A DNA stretch of 12,586 bases from Hydrogenophaga sp. Its GTDB lineage: Bacteria > Pseudomonadota > Gammaproteobacteria > Burkholderiales > Burkholderiaceae_C. A model generated the notes under the pieces. That model ran no database searches. It was not told the origin of the DNA and saw nothing but the letters and a program-made list of their open reading frames with translations. The stretch lies in NCBI GenBank assembly GCA_018335615.1, contig JAGXRS010000121.1, positions 1 to 12,586 on the forward strand, read 5' to 3'. Position numbers and translations under genes: made by a program. Positions 1 through 7,161 of the stretch are shown here, piece after piece; the first letter of the stretch is position 1; each line of letters starts with the position of its first letter.

Positions 1-1497
1 CCCGCGAAATTCGCCAGCCTCAAGCAGGCCAGCGAATTGCCGCTGGCCGTGGCCACCGATTGCGACCAGTACCTGCATGACCGGCTGACGCTGCTGGAAA
101 CGCAGCTCGCCACCGTCAACCGCATGGCGCTGGCCAACGAGCTGCCGGACGCCATCATCACGGAGTCGGGCCTGAAGATCACGCCGCTCGATGCGGCGGT
201 GCCCGACACCGCGCAGGCGCTGATCGACCAGACAGCAATGATCCTGCCGCACGTCAAGATCACCGAACTGCTGCTGGAGGTAGACGAATGGACAGGCTTC
301 ACCCGGCACTTCGCGCACCTGAAATCGGGCGACCTGGCCAAGGACAAGAACCTGCTGCTGACCACGATCCTGGCCGACGCCATCAACCTGGGTCTGACCA
401 AGATGGCGGAGTCCTGCCCCGGAACGACCTACGCCAAGCTCGCCTGGCTCCAAGCCTGGCATACCCGCGACGAAACCTATTCGTCGGCGCTGGCCGAACT
501 GGTCAATGCGCAGTTCCGGCATCCCTTCGCCGAGCACTGGGGCGACGGCACCACGTCATCGTCGGACGGCCAGAATTTCCGAACCGGCAGCAAGGCCGAG
601 AGCACTGGCCACATCAACCCGAAATATGGCAGCAGTCCTGGGCGGACTTTCTACACCCACATCTCCGACCAGTACGCGCCATTCCACACCAAGGTGGTCA
701 ATGTCGGCGTGCGCGACTCGACCTATGTGCTCGACGGCTTGCTGTACCACGAGTCCGACCTGCGCATCGAGGAGCACTACACCGATACGGCAGGATTCAC
801 CGATCATGTATTTGGCCTGATGCACCTGCTGGGCTTCCGCTTTGCGCCGCGCATCCGCGACCTGGGCGACACCAAGCTGTTCATCCCCAAGGGCGACACC
901 GTCTACGACGCGCTCAAGCCGATGATTAGCAGCGACAGACTGAACATCAAGGCTATTCGCGCCCATTGGGATGAAATTCTACGGCTGGCCACGTCGATCA
1001 AGCAGGGCACGGTGACGGCTTCGCTGATGCTGCGCAAGCTCGGCAGCTATCCGCGCCAGAACGGCCTGGCCGTGGCCCTGCGCGAGCTGGGGCGTATCGA
1101 GCGCACGCTGTTCATCCTGGATTGGTTGCAAAGCGTGGAGCTGCGCCGTCGCGTGCACGCTGGGCTGAACAAGGGCGAAGCCCGCAATGCGCTGGCCCGC
1201 GCCGTGTTCTTCAACCGTCTGGGTGAAATCCGCGACCGCAGCTTTGAGCAGCAGCGCTACCGTGCCAGCGGCCTCAACCTGGTGACGGCGGCCGTCGTGC
1301 TATGGAACACGGTCTATCTGGAACGGGCTGCGCACGCGCTGCGGGGCAACGGCCACGCCGTCGATGACGCGCTGTTGCAGTACCTGTCGCCGCTCGGCTG
1401 GGAGCACATCAACCTGACCGGCGATTACCTCTGGCGCAGCAGCGCCAAGATCGGCGCGGGCAAGTTCAGGCCGCTGCGGCCGTTGCAACCTGCTTAG
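1..1497 (+). CDS. tnpA: Tn3-family transposase TnpA, Tn21 subfamily, C-terminal part (5' end outside window)
   Basis: DDE transposase that cuts and joins the ends of a replicative Tn3-family transposon. The frame is open from base 1, so the gene starts upstream of the window; about 498 codons are visible, roughly half of the ~990 residues usual in this subfamily. The visible part carries the catalytic DDE domain. The first Asp is in HWGDGTTSSSDGQ (Asp codon at 544), the second in YVLDGLLYHESDL (codon at 733), and the Glu is probably in NKGEARNALARAV (codon at 1177). The protein ends in GAGKFRPLRPLQPA, a C-terminus typical of Tn21-like transposases, and its TAG stop lies inside the 38-bp inverted repeat. 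No frameshift is seen, so the gene may be intact beyond the window. The family call is from recognised sequence; catalytic assignments are by motif. Confidence 0.95.
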   Translation, partial: PAKFASLKQASELPLAVATDCDQYLHDRLTLLETQLATVNRMALANELPDAIITESGLKITPLDAAVPDTAQALIDQTAMILPHVKITELLLEVDEWTGFTRHFAHLKSGDLAKDKNLLLTTILADAINLGLTKMAESCPGTTYAKLAWLQAWHTRDETYSSALAELVNAQFRHPFAEHWGDGTTSSSDGQNFRTGSKAESTGHINPKYGSSPGRTFYTHISDQYAPFHTKVVNVGVRDSTYVLDGLLYHESDLRIEEHYTDTAGFTDHVFGLMHLLGFRFAPRIRDLGDTKLFIPKGDTVYDALKPMISSDRLNIKAIRAHWDEILRLATSIKQGTVTASLMLRKLGSYPRQNGLAVALRELGRIERTLFILDWLQSVELRRRVHAGLNKGEARNALARAVFFNRLGEIRDRSFEQQRYRASGLNLVTAAVVLWNTVYLERAAHALRGNGHAVDDALLQYLSPLGWEHINLTGDYLWRSSAKIGAGKFRPLRPLQPA

Positions 1498-1530
1498 CGT
1501 GCTTTATTTTCCGTTTTCTGAGACGACCCC
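1493..1530. repeat. 38-bp terminal inverted repeat of the Tn21-type transposon
   Basis: Read on the minus strand it begins GGGGTCGTCTCAGAAAACGG and ends with GCACGCTAAG. It matches the known Tn21 inverted repeat apart from a few bases near the tip. It overlaps the last bases of tnpA. On the minus strand it also supplies 11 in-frame codons and a TAA stop to the interrupted acyl-CoA dehydrogenase gene. Confidence 0.88.
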
Positions 1531-2438
1531 AGGTAGCCCACGGCGCCTGGCTCGCCATCCACAGGGTACTTGCCTTCACCAAAGTTCAGCAGCGTGTTGG
1601 TGGTGCCGCGCCAGCCGAGCTTGTGGTTCAGGCCCGCCAGGGCCACGTCGTTGCGCACGCCAGTCAGTTGGCCTTCGGCATCCACCAGTTTCTTGGGCAC
1701 GATGAACAGCGAGATGCCCTTGGTGCCCGGCACCAGCTTGCCGTCCGGCCCCGGGATCTTGGCCAGCACCAGGTGCACGATGTTTTCGGTCAGCTCGTGG
1801 TCGCCGGAACTGATCCACATCTTGTTGCCTTTGAGGCGATAGCGCGGGCCCAGCGGGTCGCTCTCAAAGCCCTCGCCATCCGGCACGGCGCGCGTGGCCA
1901 CGTCGGACAGGGACGAGCCCGCCTGCGGCTCCGACAGGCACATGGTGCCCGACCAGCGGCCGTTGAATTCGTTGAGCGCAAACACCTGCTTTTGCAGATC
2001 GGTGCCATGCACCATGAGCAGGTTGGCGTTGCCCGAGGTGAGCAGGTTGGCGTTGCCCGAGGTGAGCAGGTTGGACCCAATGCTGATCGACGCGGCCGCA
2101 AAAAAGCTGTTGGCCGCAGCCTCCACCGTGTAGGGCAGCTGCATGCCGCCAATGTCGTAGTCCTGCGCCGCGCTGAGCATGCCCGAGGCGGCGTAGGCGT
2201 CATACGCATCCTTGGTGGCCTGCGGCAGCGTGACGCGTTCACCATCGAAATGCGGCTCGTGCGTGTCCACCGTGCGGTTGAACGGCGCGTACTTCTCGCG
2301 CGCGATGCGCTCGCAGGTGTCGAGCACCGCGTCAAACGTCTCGCGCGAATGGTCGGCAAAGCGCTCGCGTGTGTTCAGCGTTTCGGCTTGCAGCCAGTTG
2401 TAAAGCAGGAAATCGAGGGTGGAGCGCAGGGTCGTCAT
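1494..2438 (-). pseudogene. Acyl-CoA dehydrogenase, 3' truncated by transposon insertion
   Basis: The remnant resembles the long FadE-like acyl-CoA dehydrogenases of Comamonadaceae, FAD enzymes that make the first double bond in beta-oxidation; such proteins are usually near 600 residues. The open frame is 314 codons. Residues 1-303 are native: an N-terminal helical domain, then the middle domain with MCLSEPQAGSSLSDV (about 166-180) and KGNKMWISSGDHE (about 203-215). Residues 304-314 (GSSQKTENKAR) come from the transposon inverted repeat. The C-terminal helical domain with the catalytic base is missing, so activity is very unlikely. The start at 2438 (MTTLRSTLDF) was chosen because family similarity begins there; no strong ribosome site is visible upstream. 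An 8-residue in-frame duplication (LLTSGNAN twice, about 124-139) fits decay after inactivation. It is divergent from chnC. Confidence 0.87.
2016..2063. repeat. 24-bp tandem duplication inside the broken acyl-CoA dehydrogenase gene
   Basis: Two identical 24-bp units (2016-2039 and 2040-2063, each starting GAGCAGGTTGGCGTTG) are followed by the first 11 bases of a third (2064-2074). On the coding strand they add eight residues in frame, turning one LLTSGNAN unit into two. The shared 11-base flank is the kind of short repeat from which replication slippage starts. Confidence 0.95.
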
Positions 2439-2553
2439 GCGGGAAATTATGGGTGTGCACATCCCGTCGGGCATGTCCGTTGCGCGACGCGGCGAGGAGG
2501 GTGACCCAGGCCGACCGCTCCCGCACATTACTGCGGCCACACCCCTGCTGTGG

Positions 2554-2569
2554 CAATGGAATGCCATTG
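2554..2569. promoter_or_regulatory. Inverted repeat CAATGG-AATG-CCATTG, candidate operator upstream of chnC
   Basis: Perfect 6-bp arms with a 4-base spacer, about 143 bases before the chnC start codon. The overlapping arms TGGCA/TGCCA (2551-2566) give an alternative pairing. The position suits a regulator site for the catabolic operon, but the binding protein is unknown; AraC-family proteins more often use direct repeats. Confidence 0.35.
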
Positions 2570-2574
2570 GCTCC

Positions 2575-2593
2575 GTAAATCCCGGGGGTTTAC
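2575..2593. promoter_or_regulatory. Inverted repeat GTAAA...TTTAC around CCCGGG, candidate operator or hairpin
   Basis: The arms GTAAA (2575-2579) and TTTAC (2589-2593) enclose a CCCGGG core, and the pairing can extend into the core with a one-base bulge. It lies 5 bases after the CAATGG repeat, so the two may form one compound control site. No function is shown by the sequence alone. Confidence 0.3.
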
Positions 2594-2711
2594 CCGTAGA
2601 ACCATCCGTCACTGCGCATTTTCTACAACGCGCGTGCGCAGGACCTTCAATACGGGAGGGCAATGCCTCCGAATAATCAGTCGCTGCTCACCACAACCGA
2701 AGGAGACATGC

Positions 2712-3614
2712 ATGGGTACTTCACCCCAATCCGATTTTCTGCGCGCGCTGTACCAGTCCTGGTCAGACCGCATGGCCGCCAACCCCGCGATGACCCTCGC
2801 CGACCTGCGCAGCCTGTTCGACGAGTGGCATCAACCCACGCTCGAGCCTGAAGGCGTGACCTACAAGTCGGACGTGCTCGCCGGCGTGGAAGCCATCTGG
2901 GCCCTGCCCCATGGCGCAGACACCAAGAAGGTCATCCTGTACACGCACGGCGGCGGCTTTGCCGTGGGCTCGGCCGCCAGCCATCGCAAGCTGGCCGGTC
3001 ACCTGGCCAAGCATCTGGGCGCGACCGCGGTGGTGATCGACTACCGCCGGGCGCCCGAGCATCCGTATCCGGCCCAGATCGAGGATTCGACGGCTGTCTA
3101 CAAAGAACTGCTGGCGCGTGGCTTCAAAGCAGCCGACATCGTCACCAGCGGCGACTCGGCGGGCGGCAACCTGGCCATCTCCACGGTGCTGAAGCTGCGC
3201 CAGGACGGCGTGGCGCTGCCGGGCGCGGTGATTGCCTTTTCGCCCTGGCTCGACATGGAGCATGTCGGCAAGACGCTGCAGACCAACGCGGCCACCGACG
3301 CCCTGGTCAGCAAGGCCGTTCTGGAGGGCATGTCGGGCATGTTCCTGGGCGAGAAGGGCTCACGCACCGACCCGCTGGCCAATCCGCTGAAGGCCGACTA
3401 CACGGGCTTTCCGCGCCTGTACATCAACGCCGGCAGTGCCGAAACCCTGCTGGACAACGCGCAAGACCTGGAGCGCATCGCCAAGGCGGCGGGCGTGAAC
3501 GTCACGCTATCGGTGGTGGACGGCATGCAGCACGTCTTCCCGTTCCTGGCGGGTCGCGCCCCCGAGGCCGACGACGAGCTGCGGCGCATTGCCCAGTGGT
3601 TCAAGGGCGCCTGA
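2712..3614 (+). CDS. chnC: Epsilon-caprolactone hydrolase (HSL-family alpha/beta hydrolase)
   Basis: Predicted to open the lactone made by the Baeyer-Villiger step (epsilon-caprolactone to 6-hydroxyhexanoate) in the cytoplasm. The 300-residue protein has the hormone-sensitive-lipase fold markers: oxyanion-hole HGGGF (79-83), nucleophile elbow GDSAGG with Ser149, and by motif position Asp248 (in ETLLDNA) and His274 (in GMQHVF) complete the triad. The ATG at 2712 was chosen because GGAG (2702-2705) sits 6 bases before it; an ATG at 2708 is in another frame. It is the first gene of the plus-strand cluster, and a 120-base gap separates it from chnB. The hydrolase family is certain from motifs. 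The lactone substrate is inferred from its place beside the monooxygenase and from the known chn/cpn clusters. Confidence 0.9.
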   Translation: MGTSPQSDFLRALYQSWSDRMAANPAMTLADLRSLFDEWHQPTLEPEGVTYKSDVLAGVEAIWALPHGADTKKVILYTHGGGFAVGSAASHRKLAGHLAKHLGATAVVIDYRRAPEHPYPAQIEDSTAVYKELLARGFKAADIVTSGDSAGGNLAISTVLKLRQDGVALPGAVIAFSPWLDMEHVGKTLQTNAATDALVSKAVLEGMSGMFLGEKGSRTDPLANPLKADYTGFPRLYINAGSAETLLDNAQDLERIAKAAGVNVTLSVVDGMQHVFPFLAGRAPEADDELRRIAQWFKGA

Positions 3615-3631
3615 GCTCCAGTTAGCCAAGA

Positions 3632-3655
3632 CCCCGAGGCCGAGGAGCCTTGGGG
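3632..3655 (+). other. Hairpin between chnC and chnB
   Basis: Arms CCCCGAGGC (3632-3640) and GCCTTGGGG (3647-3655) form a 9-bp stem with one G-U pair and a 6-base loop, 17 bases after the chnC stop. It is followed by AAATTTTCC, a short T-run. It could be a weak terminator or attenuator, or an mRNA processing/stability element that sets chnC against chnB levels. Confidence 0.5.
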
Positions 3656-3734
3656 AAATTTTCCTCATTGCAACAACGCAGGCCACTACGTCGCCGCCAG
3701 GCGCAGCTGTGGCCGCAACTTAGAGAGACTCACC

Positions 3735-5330
3735 ATGAAAAACACCAAACATCTGGACGCAATCGTCATCGGCGCCGGCTTTGGCGGCATGTACATGCTG
3801 AAAAAGCTGCGCGACGAGCAGGGCCTGAAAGTGCGCGTCTTCGACAAGGCCGGCGGCGTGGGCGGCACCTGGTACTGGAACCGCTACCCCGGCGCGCTGT
3901 CGGACACCGAGACCTTTGTTTACTGCTATTCGTGGGATAAAGAGCTGCTGCAGGAGATGCACATCACCACGCGCTATGTGACGCAGCCGCAAATCCTGTC
4001 GTATCTGGAGCATGTGGCCGACCGCTACAACCTGCGCCCCGACATTCAGCTGAACACCGGCGTCACGGCCGCGCACTTCAACGAAACCACCAACCTGTGG
4101 GAAGTGAAAACCGACACCGGCGAGGCCTACACCGCCAAGTTTTTGGTGACCGCGCTGGGCCTGCTGTCGGCCACCAACGTCCCCAAGATCAAGGGCCTGG
4201 ACACCTTCCAGGGCGAGTGGCTGCACACCGGCAACTGGCCCGAAGGCGTGCAATACGACGGCAAGCGCGTGGGCGTGATTGGCACGGGCTCCACCGGCAC
4301 CCAGGTCATCACCGCCATTGCGCCCAAGGTGGGCCATCTGACGGTGTTCCAACGCTCGCCCCAGTACAGCGTGCCCGTGGGCAACGGCCCGGTCACGCCC
4401 GAATACGTGGCAGAGGTGAAGAAGAACTACGACGAGATCTGGGAGCAGGTGAAGGGCTCGGTGGTGGCCTTTGGCTTCAAGGAGAGCACCGTGTCGGCCA
4501 TGAGCGTGTCGGAAGAAGAGCGCCAGGCCGTGTTCCAGAAAGCCTGGGACAACGGCGGCGGTTTCCGCTTCATGTTCGAAACCTTCTGCGACATCGCCAC
4601 CGATGAGCGCGCCAACAAGGCGGCGCAAGACTTCATCCGCGGCAAGATTGCCGAAATCGTCAAGGACCCCGAGACGGCGCGCAAGCTCATGCCGCAAGAC
4701 CTGTACGCCAAGCGCCCTTTGTGCGACAGCGGCTACTACGCCACCTACAACCGGCCCAATGTCGATCTGGTCGATGTCAAGGCCAACCCGATTGTCGAAA
4801 TCACCCCCAAGGGCGTGAAAACCACCGATGGCGTGGAGCACGAACTGGACATGCTGATTTTTGCCACCGGCTTTGATGCGGTGGATGGCAACTACACCAA
4901 GATCGACATCCGTGGCCGCAATGGCCTGACGATTCAAGAGCAATGGAAATCGGGCCCCAGCAGCTACATGGGCGTGGCCAATGCCAACTTCCCCAACATG
5001 TTCATGGTGCTGGGCCCCAACGGCCCGTTCACCAACCTGCCGCCGTCGATTGAGAGCCAGGTCGAGTGGATTGCCGCGCTGATCAAGGATGTGAACGCCA
5101 AGGATCTGAAAACCGTGGAAGCCACCACCGAGGCCGAAGCCGGTTGGACCAAAACCTGCCACGACATCGCCCACATGACGCTGTTCCCCAAGGCCGACTC
5201 CTGGATTTTTGGCGCCAACATCCCGGGCAAAACCAACACCGTGTATTTCTACATGGCCGGCCTCGGCGCTTACCGGCAAGAGCTGTCTGCAGTGCAAAAC
5301 AAGGGCTACGAGGGTTTCGTATTCCAGTAA
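3735..5330 (+). CDS. chnB: Cyclohexanone monooxygenase (type I Baeyer-Villiger monooxygenase)
   Basis: Converts cyclohexanone to epsilon-caprolactone with NADPH, O2 and bound FAD. The 531-residue protein shows the FAD Rossmann motif GAGFGG (13-18), the Baeyer-Villiger fingerprint FQGEWLHTGNWP (Phe158, Gly160, His164, Trp168), the NADPH Rossmann motif GTGSTG (183-188), the active-site Arg327 within AKRPLCD, Asp57 in SDTET, and ATGFD (377-381). Long stretches agree with the cyclohexanone monooxygenases of Acinetobacter and Rhodococcus as I remember them, for example CYSWDKELLQ, GGGFRFMFETF and GPNGPFTNLPPSIESQVEW. The C-terminus is about ten residues shorter than the Acinetobacter enzyme. An AGAGAG ribosome site (3722-3727) precedes the ATG. 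It lies 36 bases before chnA, probably on one transcript. Cyclopentanone monooxygenase is a close alternative; the resemblance favours the six-ring enzyme, but substrate range is inferred. Confidence 0.96.
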   Translation: MKNTKHLDAIVIGAGFGGMYMLKKLRDEQGLKVRVFDKAGGVGGTWYWNRYPGALSDTETFVYCYSWDKELLQEMHITTRYVTQPQILSYLEHVADRYNLRPDIQLNTGVTAAHFNETTNLWEVKTDTGEAYTAKFLVTALGLLSATNVPKIKGLDTFQGEWLHTGNWPEGVQYDGKRVGVIGTGSTGTQVITAIAPKVGHLTVFQRSPQYSVPVGNGPVTPEYVAEVKKNYDEIWEQVKGSVVAFGFKESTVSAMSVSEEERQAVFQKAWDNGGGFRFMFETFCDIATDERANKAAQDFIRGKIAEIVKDPETARKLMPQDLYAKRPLCDSGYYATYNRPNVDLVDVKANPIVEITPKGVKTTDGVEHELDMLIFATGFDAVDGNYTKIDIRGRNGLTIQEQWKSGPSSYMGVANANFPNMFMVLGPNGPFTNLPPSIESQVEWIAALIKDVNAKDLKTVEATTEAEAGWTKTCHDIAHMTLFPKADSWIFGANIPGKTNTVYFYMAGLGAYRQELSAVQNKGYEGFVFQ

Positions 5331-5337
5331 ATGCGCA

Positions 5338-5349
5338 TTTTTTAAAAAA
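5338..5349. other. TTTTTTAAAAAA palindrome in the chnB-chnA gap
   Basis: A perfect 12-base A/T palindrome in otherwise GC-rich DNA, ending 6 bases before the chnA ribosome site AAGGAGA (5356-5362). An unstructured A/U leader of this type may favour chnA translation; that is inference. Confidence 0.6.
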
Positions 5350-5366
5350 CCAACCAAGGAGACAAC

Positions 5367-6119
5367 ATGAAACGCGTAGAAAACAAAGTGATTTTGGTGA
5401 CCGGCGGTGCCATGGGCATGGGCCGCTCGCACAGCGAGCTGCTGGCAGCGCAAGGCGCCTGGGTGTTCGTGGCCGACGTGAACGCAGCCGAAGGGCAAGC
5501 CACCGTGGACAGCATCCGCAAAAACGGTGGCAAGGCCGACTTTTTGCAGCTGGATGTGACACAAGAAGCCCAATGGAACGCCGCGCTGGCGCAAATCACA
5601 GAGCGTGCAGGCCGTCTGGATGTGCTGGTGAACAACGCCGGCATTCTGATCCTCAAGCCCATGCAAGACACGACCAACGACGAGTGGGATCGCGTCTTCG
5701 ATGTGAACGTGCGCGGCCTGTTCATCGGCACCCGTGCGGCGGTGCCGCTGATGCAAAAGGCCGGCGGCGGCACCATCGTCAACGTGTCGTCGATTTACGG
5801 CCTGGTCGGTGCCCCCGGTGCCAGCGCCTATGAAGCCTCCAAGGGCGCGGTCCGCCTGTTCACCAAGTCTTGCGCCGTGGATCTGGCACCGTTCAATATC
5901 CGCGTCAACTCGGTGCACCCCGGCGTGATTGAGACCCAGATGACCAAGGCCATGCTGGACGACCCGGTCATCCGCCCGGCACTGCTCGGCCCCACGCTGC
6001 TCAAGCGCCCCGCGCAACCGATCGAGGTGTCACAGGCCGTGCTGTTCCTGGCCTCGGACGAATCATCGTTCGTGCATGGCGCAGAACTGGTCGTTGACGG
6101 CGGCTACACGGCCAATTGA
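5367..6119 (+). CDS. chnA: Cyclohexanol dehydrogenase (short-chain dehydrogenase/reductase)
   Basis: Predicted to oxidise cyclohexanol to cyclohexanone, the ketone used by ChnB. The 250-residue length is normal for classical short-chain dehydrogenases. Visible features are the cofactor motif TGGAMGMG (12-19), Asp37 at the end of beta-strand 2 (VADVN), which favours NAD over NADP, NNAG (89-92), a catalytic Ser142 in NVSSIYG, and Tyr155/Lys159 in YEASK. The C-terminus DGGYTAN is typical of the class. A strong ribosome site AAGGAGA stands 4 bases before the ATG. It lies between chnB and the outer-membrane protein gene. The family is certain. The cyclohexanol substrate comes from context, and the same family also serves in cyclopentanol clusters (cpnA), so the ring size preferred is uncertain. 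Confidence 0.92.
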   Translation: MKRVENKVILVTGGAMGMGRSHSELLAAQGAWVFVADVNAAEGQATVDSIRKNGGKADFLQLDVTQEAQWNAALAQITERAGRLDVLVNNAGILILKPMQDTTNDEWDRVFDVNVRGLFIGTRAAVPLMQKAGGGTIVNVSSIYGLVGAPGASAYEASKGAVRLFTKSCAVDLAPFNIRVNSVHPGVIETQMTKAMLDDPVIRPALLGPTLLKRPAQPIEVSQAVLFLASDESSFVHGAELVVDGGYTAN

Positions 6120-6136
6120 TCGTCAACCGCAACGCG

Positions 6137-6166
6137 CCGGACTCAAGCCGCGAGCGGGTAGTCCGG
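6137..6166 (+). other. Hairpin between chnA and the outer-membrane protein gene
   Basis: Arms CCGGACT (6137-6143) and AGTCCGG (6160-6166) with a 16-base loop, 17 bases after the chnA stop. An alternative pairing adds CGCC/GGCG (6135-6138 with 6167-6170) around a bulge. No T-run follows, so it is more likely an mRNA stability element than a full terminator. Confidence 0.45.
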
Positions 6167-6208
6167 GGCGTCGCTGCAAGCACAAGACCCCCATCAGGAG
6201 ACAAACCA

Positions 6209-7099
6209 ATGAAGCAATTTTTCAAGCGACTGGCACCCCTGGCCACCGCACTGGCTGCCCTCGCGCAGGCCGGCACGGCCAGCGCCATCGAACTTGACGC
6301 CGGTGACTACACACCGCTGCCGGCCGGCACCACCGCGCTGGTGGTCTATGGCCAGCACACCACGCGCGACAAGCTATACAGCCAGGGCAACCGGCAGGCG
6401 ATCAACCCGCAGCTGGACTCCACCGTGGGCATCTTGCGCGGTGTGCGCTTCATGGAAGTGGGCGGCCTCATCATCGACCCGCAGTTTCTGCTGCCCTTTG
6501 GCCGGCTCAGCGCCAAGGACGACATTGCGGGCCTGGGCTCGAAAAGCAGCGTGGGCGACCTGATCCTCGCGTCCGCAATCTGGTTCACCAAACCCGGTGA
6601 CAAGAACCACTTCGCCATCACGCCTTACCTGTGGCTGCCGACCGGCTCGTATGACCGCAACCAGTCTTTGGGCCTGGGCGAAAACCGCTACAAGTTTGCG
6701 CTGCAGGCTGGCGGCATCGTGCAACTGGCGCCCGGCATCCACTGGGACTACGCCGGTGACGTGACGCTCTTTGGCAAGAACGACGACTTCAACAACGGCG
6801 CGGGCGGCAGAACCGAGATGAAGCAAAAGCCGCTGTACCAGCTGCAGACCCATTTGCGCTACCAGCTCAGCCCGACGCTGGACCTGCGCGCTGCCCTGTT
6901 CCACACCTTCGGTGGCGAGACCAAGGTGGGCGGCGTGGACCAGAACAACCGCCAGTCCACCACCAAGTTCAACGTGGGCACCGCGTGGTTCATGCAGCCC
7001 GACCTGCAGTTGATCGCCACCTATGGCCGCGACATCCATGTGCGCGAAGGCTTCAAGGCCAACAACCAGATCAACCTGCGCCTGCTGAAGCTGTATTGA
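6209..7099 (+). CDS. Outer-membrane channel-like protein of the phenol-degradation MetA family
   Basis: Likely an outer-membrane beta-barrel of the 'phenol MetA pathway' family (Pfam PF13557 by recognition), proteins often encoded inside aromatic and alicyclic degradation operons and thought to aid uptake of hydrophobic substrates. The 296-residue product begins with a clear signal peptide: KQFFKR, then a hydrophobic Ala/Leu stretch, with probable cleavage after ASA (residue 26). The mature part alternates polar and nonpolar residues as in beta-strands, with many Gly/aromatic turns such as ITPYLWLPTGSYD, and it ends in an aromatic residue (LRLLKLY), as barrel proteins often do. AGGAG (6196-6200) precedes the chosen ATG; the longer frame from 6116 is not used because it lacks both signal peptide and ribosome site. 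It sits inside the catabolic cluster, on the same strand. Transport of cyclohexanol or cyclohexanone is inference. Confidence 0.82.
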   Translation: MKQFFKRLAPLATALAALAQAGTASAIELDAGDYTPLPAGTTALVVYGQHTTRDKLYSQGNRQAINPQLDSTVGILRGVRFMEVGGLIIDPQFLLPFGRLSAKDDIAGLGSKSSVGDLILASAIWFTKPGDKNHFAITPYLWLPTGSYDRNQSLGLGENRYKFALQAGGIVQLAPGIHWDYAGDVTLFGKNDDFNNGAGGRTEMKQKPLYQLQTHLRYQLSPTLDLRAALFHTFGGETKVGGVDQNNRQSTTKFNVGTAWFMQPDLQLIATYGRDIHVREGFKANNQINLRLLKLY

Positions 7100-7104
7100 T
7101 CGCG

Positions 7105-7135
7105 CAGGCGGCCGCCGGGCACCGACGGCCGCCTG
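7105..7135 (+). terminator. Strong GC hairpin after the outer-membrane protein gene, terminator-like
   Basis: Perfect 10-bp arms CAGGCGGCCG (7105-7114) and CGGCCGCCTG (7126-7135) with an 11-base loop, starting 5 bases after the stop codon. There is no T-run behind it, so termination may be partial. It would split the cluster into a chnC-to-porin unit and a chnD-chnE unit, or set a step down in expression. Confidence 0.55.
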
Positions 7136-7161
7136 AAGAATTGGATGGCTCAGTTATAGCA

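Larger units (their letters stand above)
1..1530 (+). mobile_element. 3' end of a Tn21-subfamily (Tn3 family) transposon
   Basis: This is the right-hand part of a Tn3-family transposon. It consists of the 3' half of the transposase gene followed directly by a 38-bp terminal inverted repeat whose outer CCCC ends at 1530. The transposase stop codon lies inside the repeat, as is usual in the Tn21 group. The left part, and any resolvase or cargo genes, lie outside the window. Just beyond the end, the bases AGGTA (1531-1535) would be one copy of the usual 5-bp target duplication, but the partner copy is not in view. The element broke the acyl-CoA dehydrogenase gene next to it. Confidence 0.88.
2439..2711. 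promoter_or_regulatory. Divergent control region between the acyl-CoA dehydrogenase remnant and chnC
   Basis: No gene is supported in these 273 bases. Being upstream of the first catabolic gene, this is the most likely site for the operon promoter and ChnR binding. It contains two inverted repeats (listed separately) and a strong ribosome site (AAGGAGA, 2700-2706) for chnC. I could not pick a convincing -35/-10 pair, and a sigma-54 type signal was rejected on spacing. Confidence 0.5.

Noticed and set aside
2551..2566. Possible sigma-54 promoter (TGGC...TGC) before chnC
   Set aside because: The GG and GC pairs are separated by 9 bases instead of the required 10, and the regulator is AraC-type, not an NtrC-type activator.
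2708..2710. ATG at 2708 as the chnC start
   Set aside because: It is in a different frame and only 2 bases from the ribosome site; the ATG at 2712 is in frame with the hydrolase and properly spaced.
3720..6017. Very long open frame (765 codons) on the minus strand across chnB and chnA
   Set aside because: It lies opposite two clearly real genes, has a low-complexity His/Gly/Val-rich composition typical of antisense frames in GC-rich DNA, and shows no domain motif.
6115..6127. TTGATCGTCAA symmetric sequence after chnA as another FNR box
   Set aside because: The half-sites are TTGA/TCAA with a 3-base spacer, which does not fit the FNR consensus, and it lies right at the chnA stop codon.
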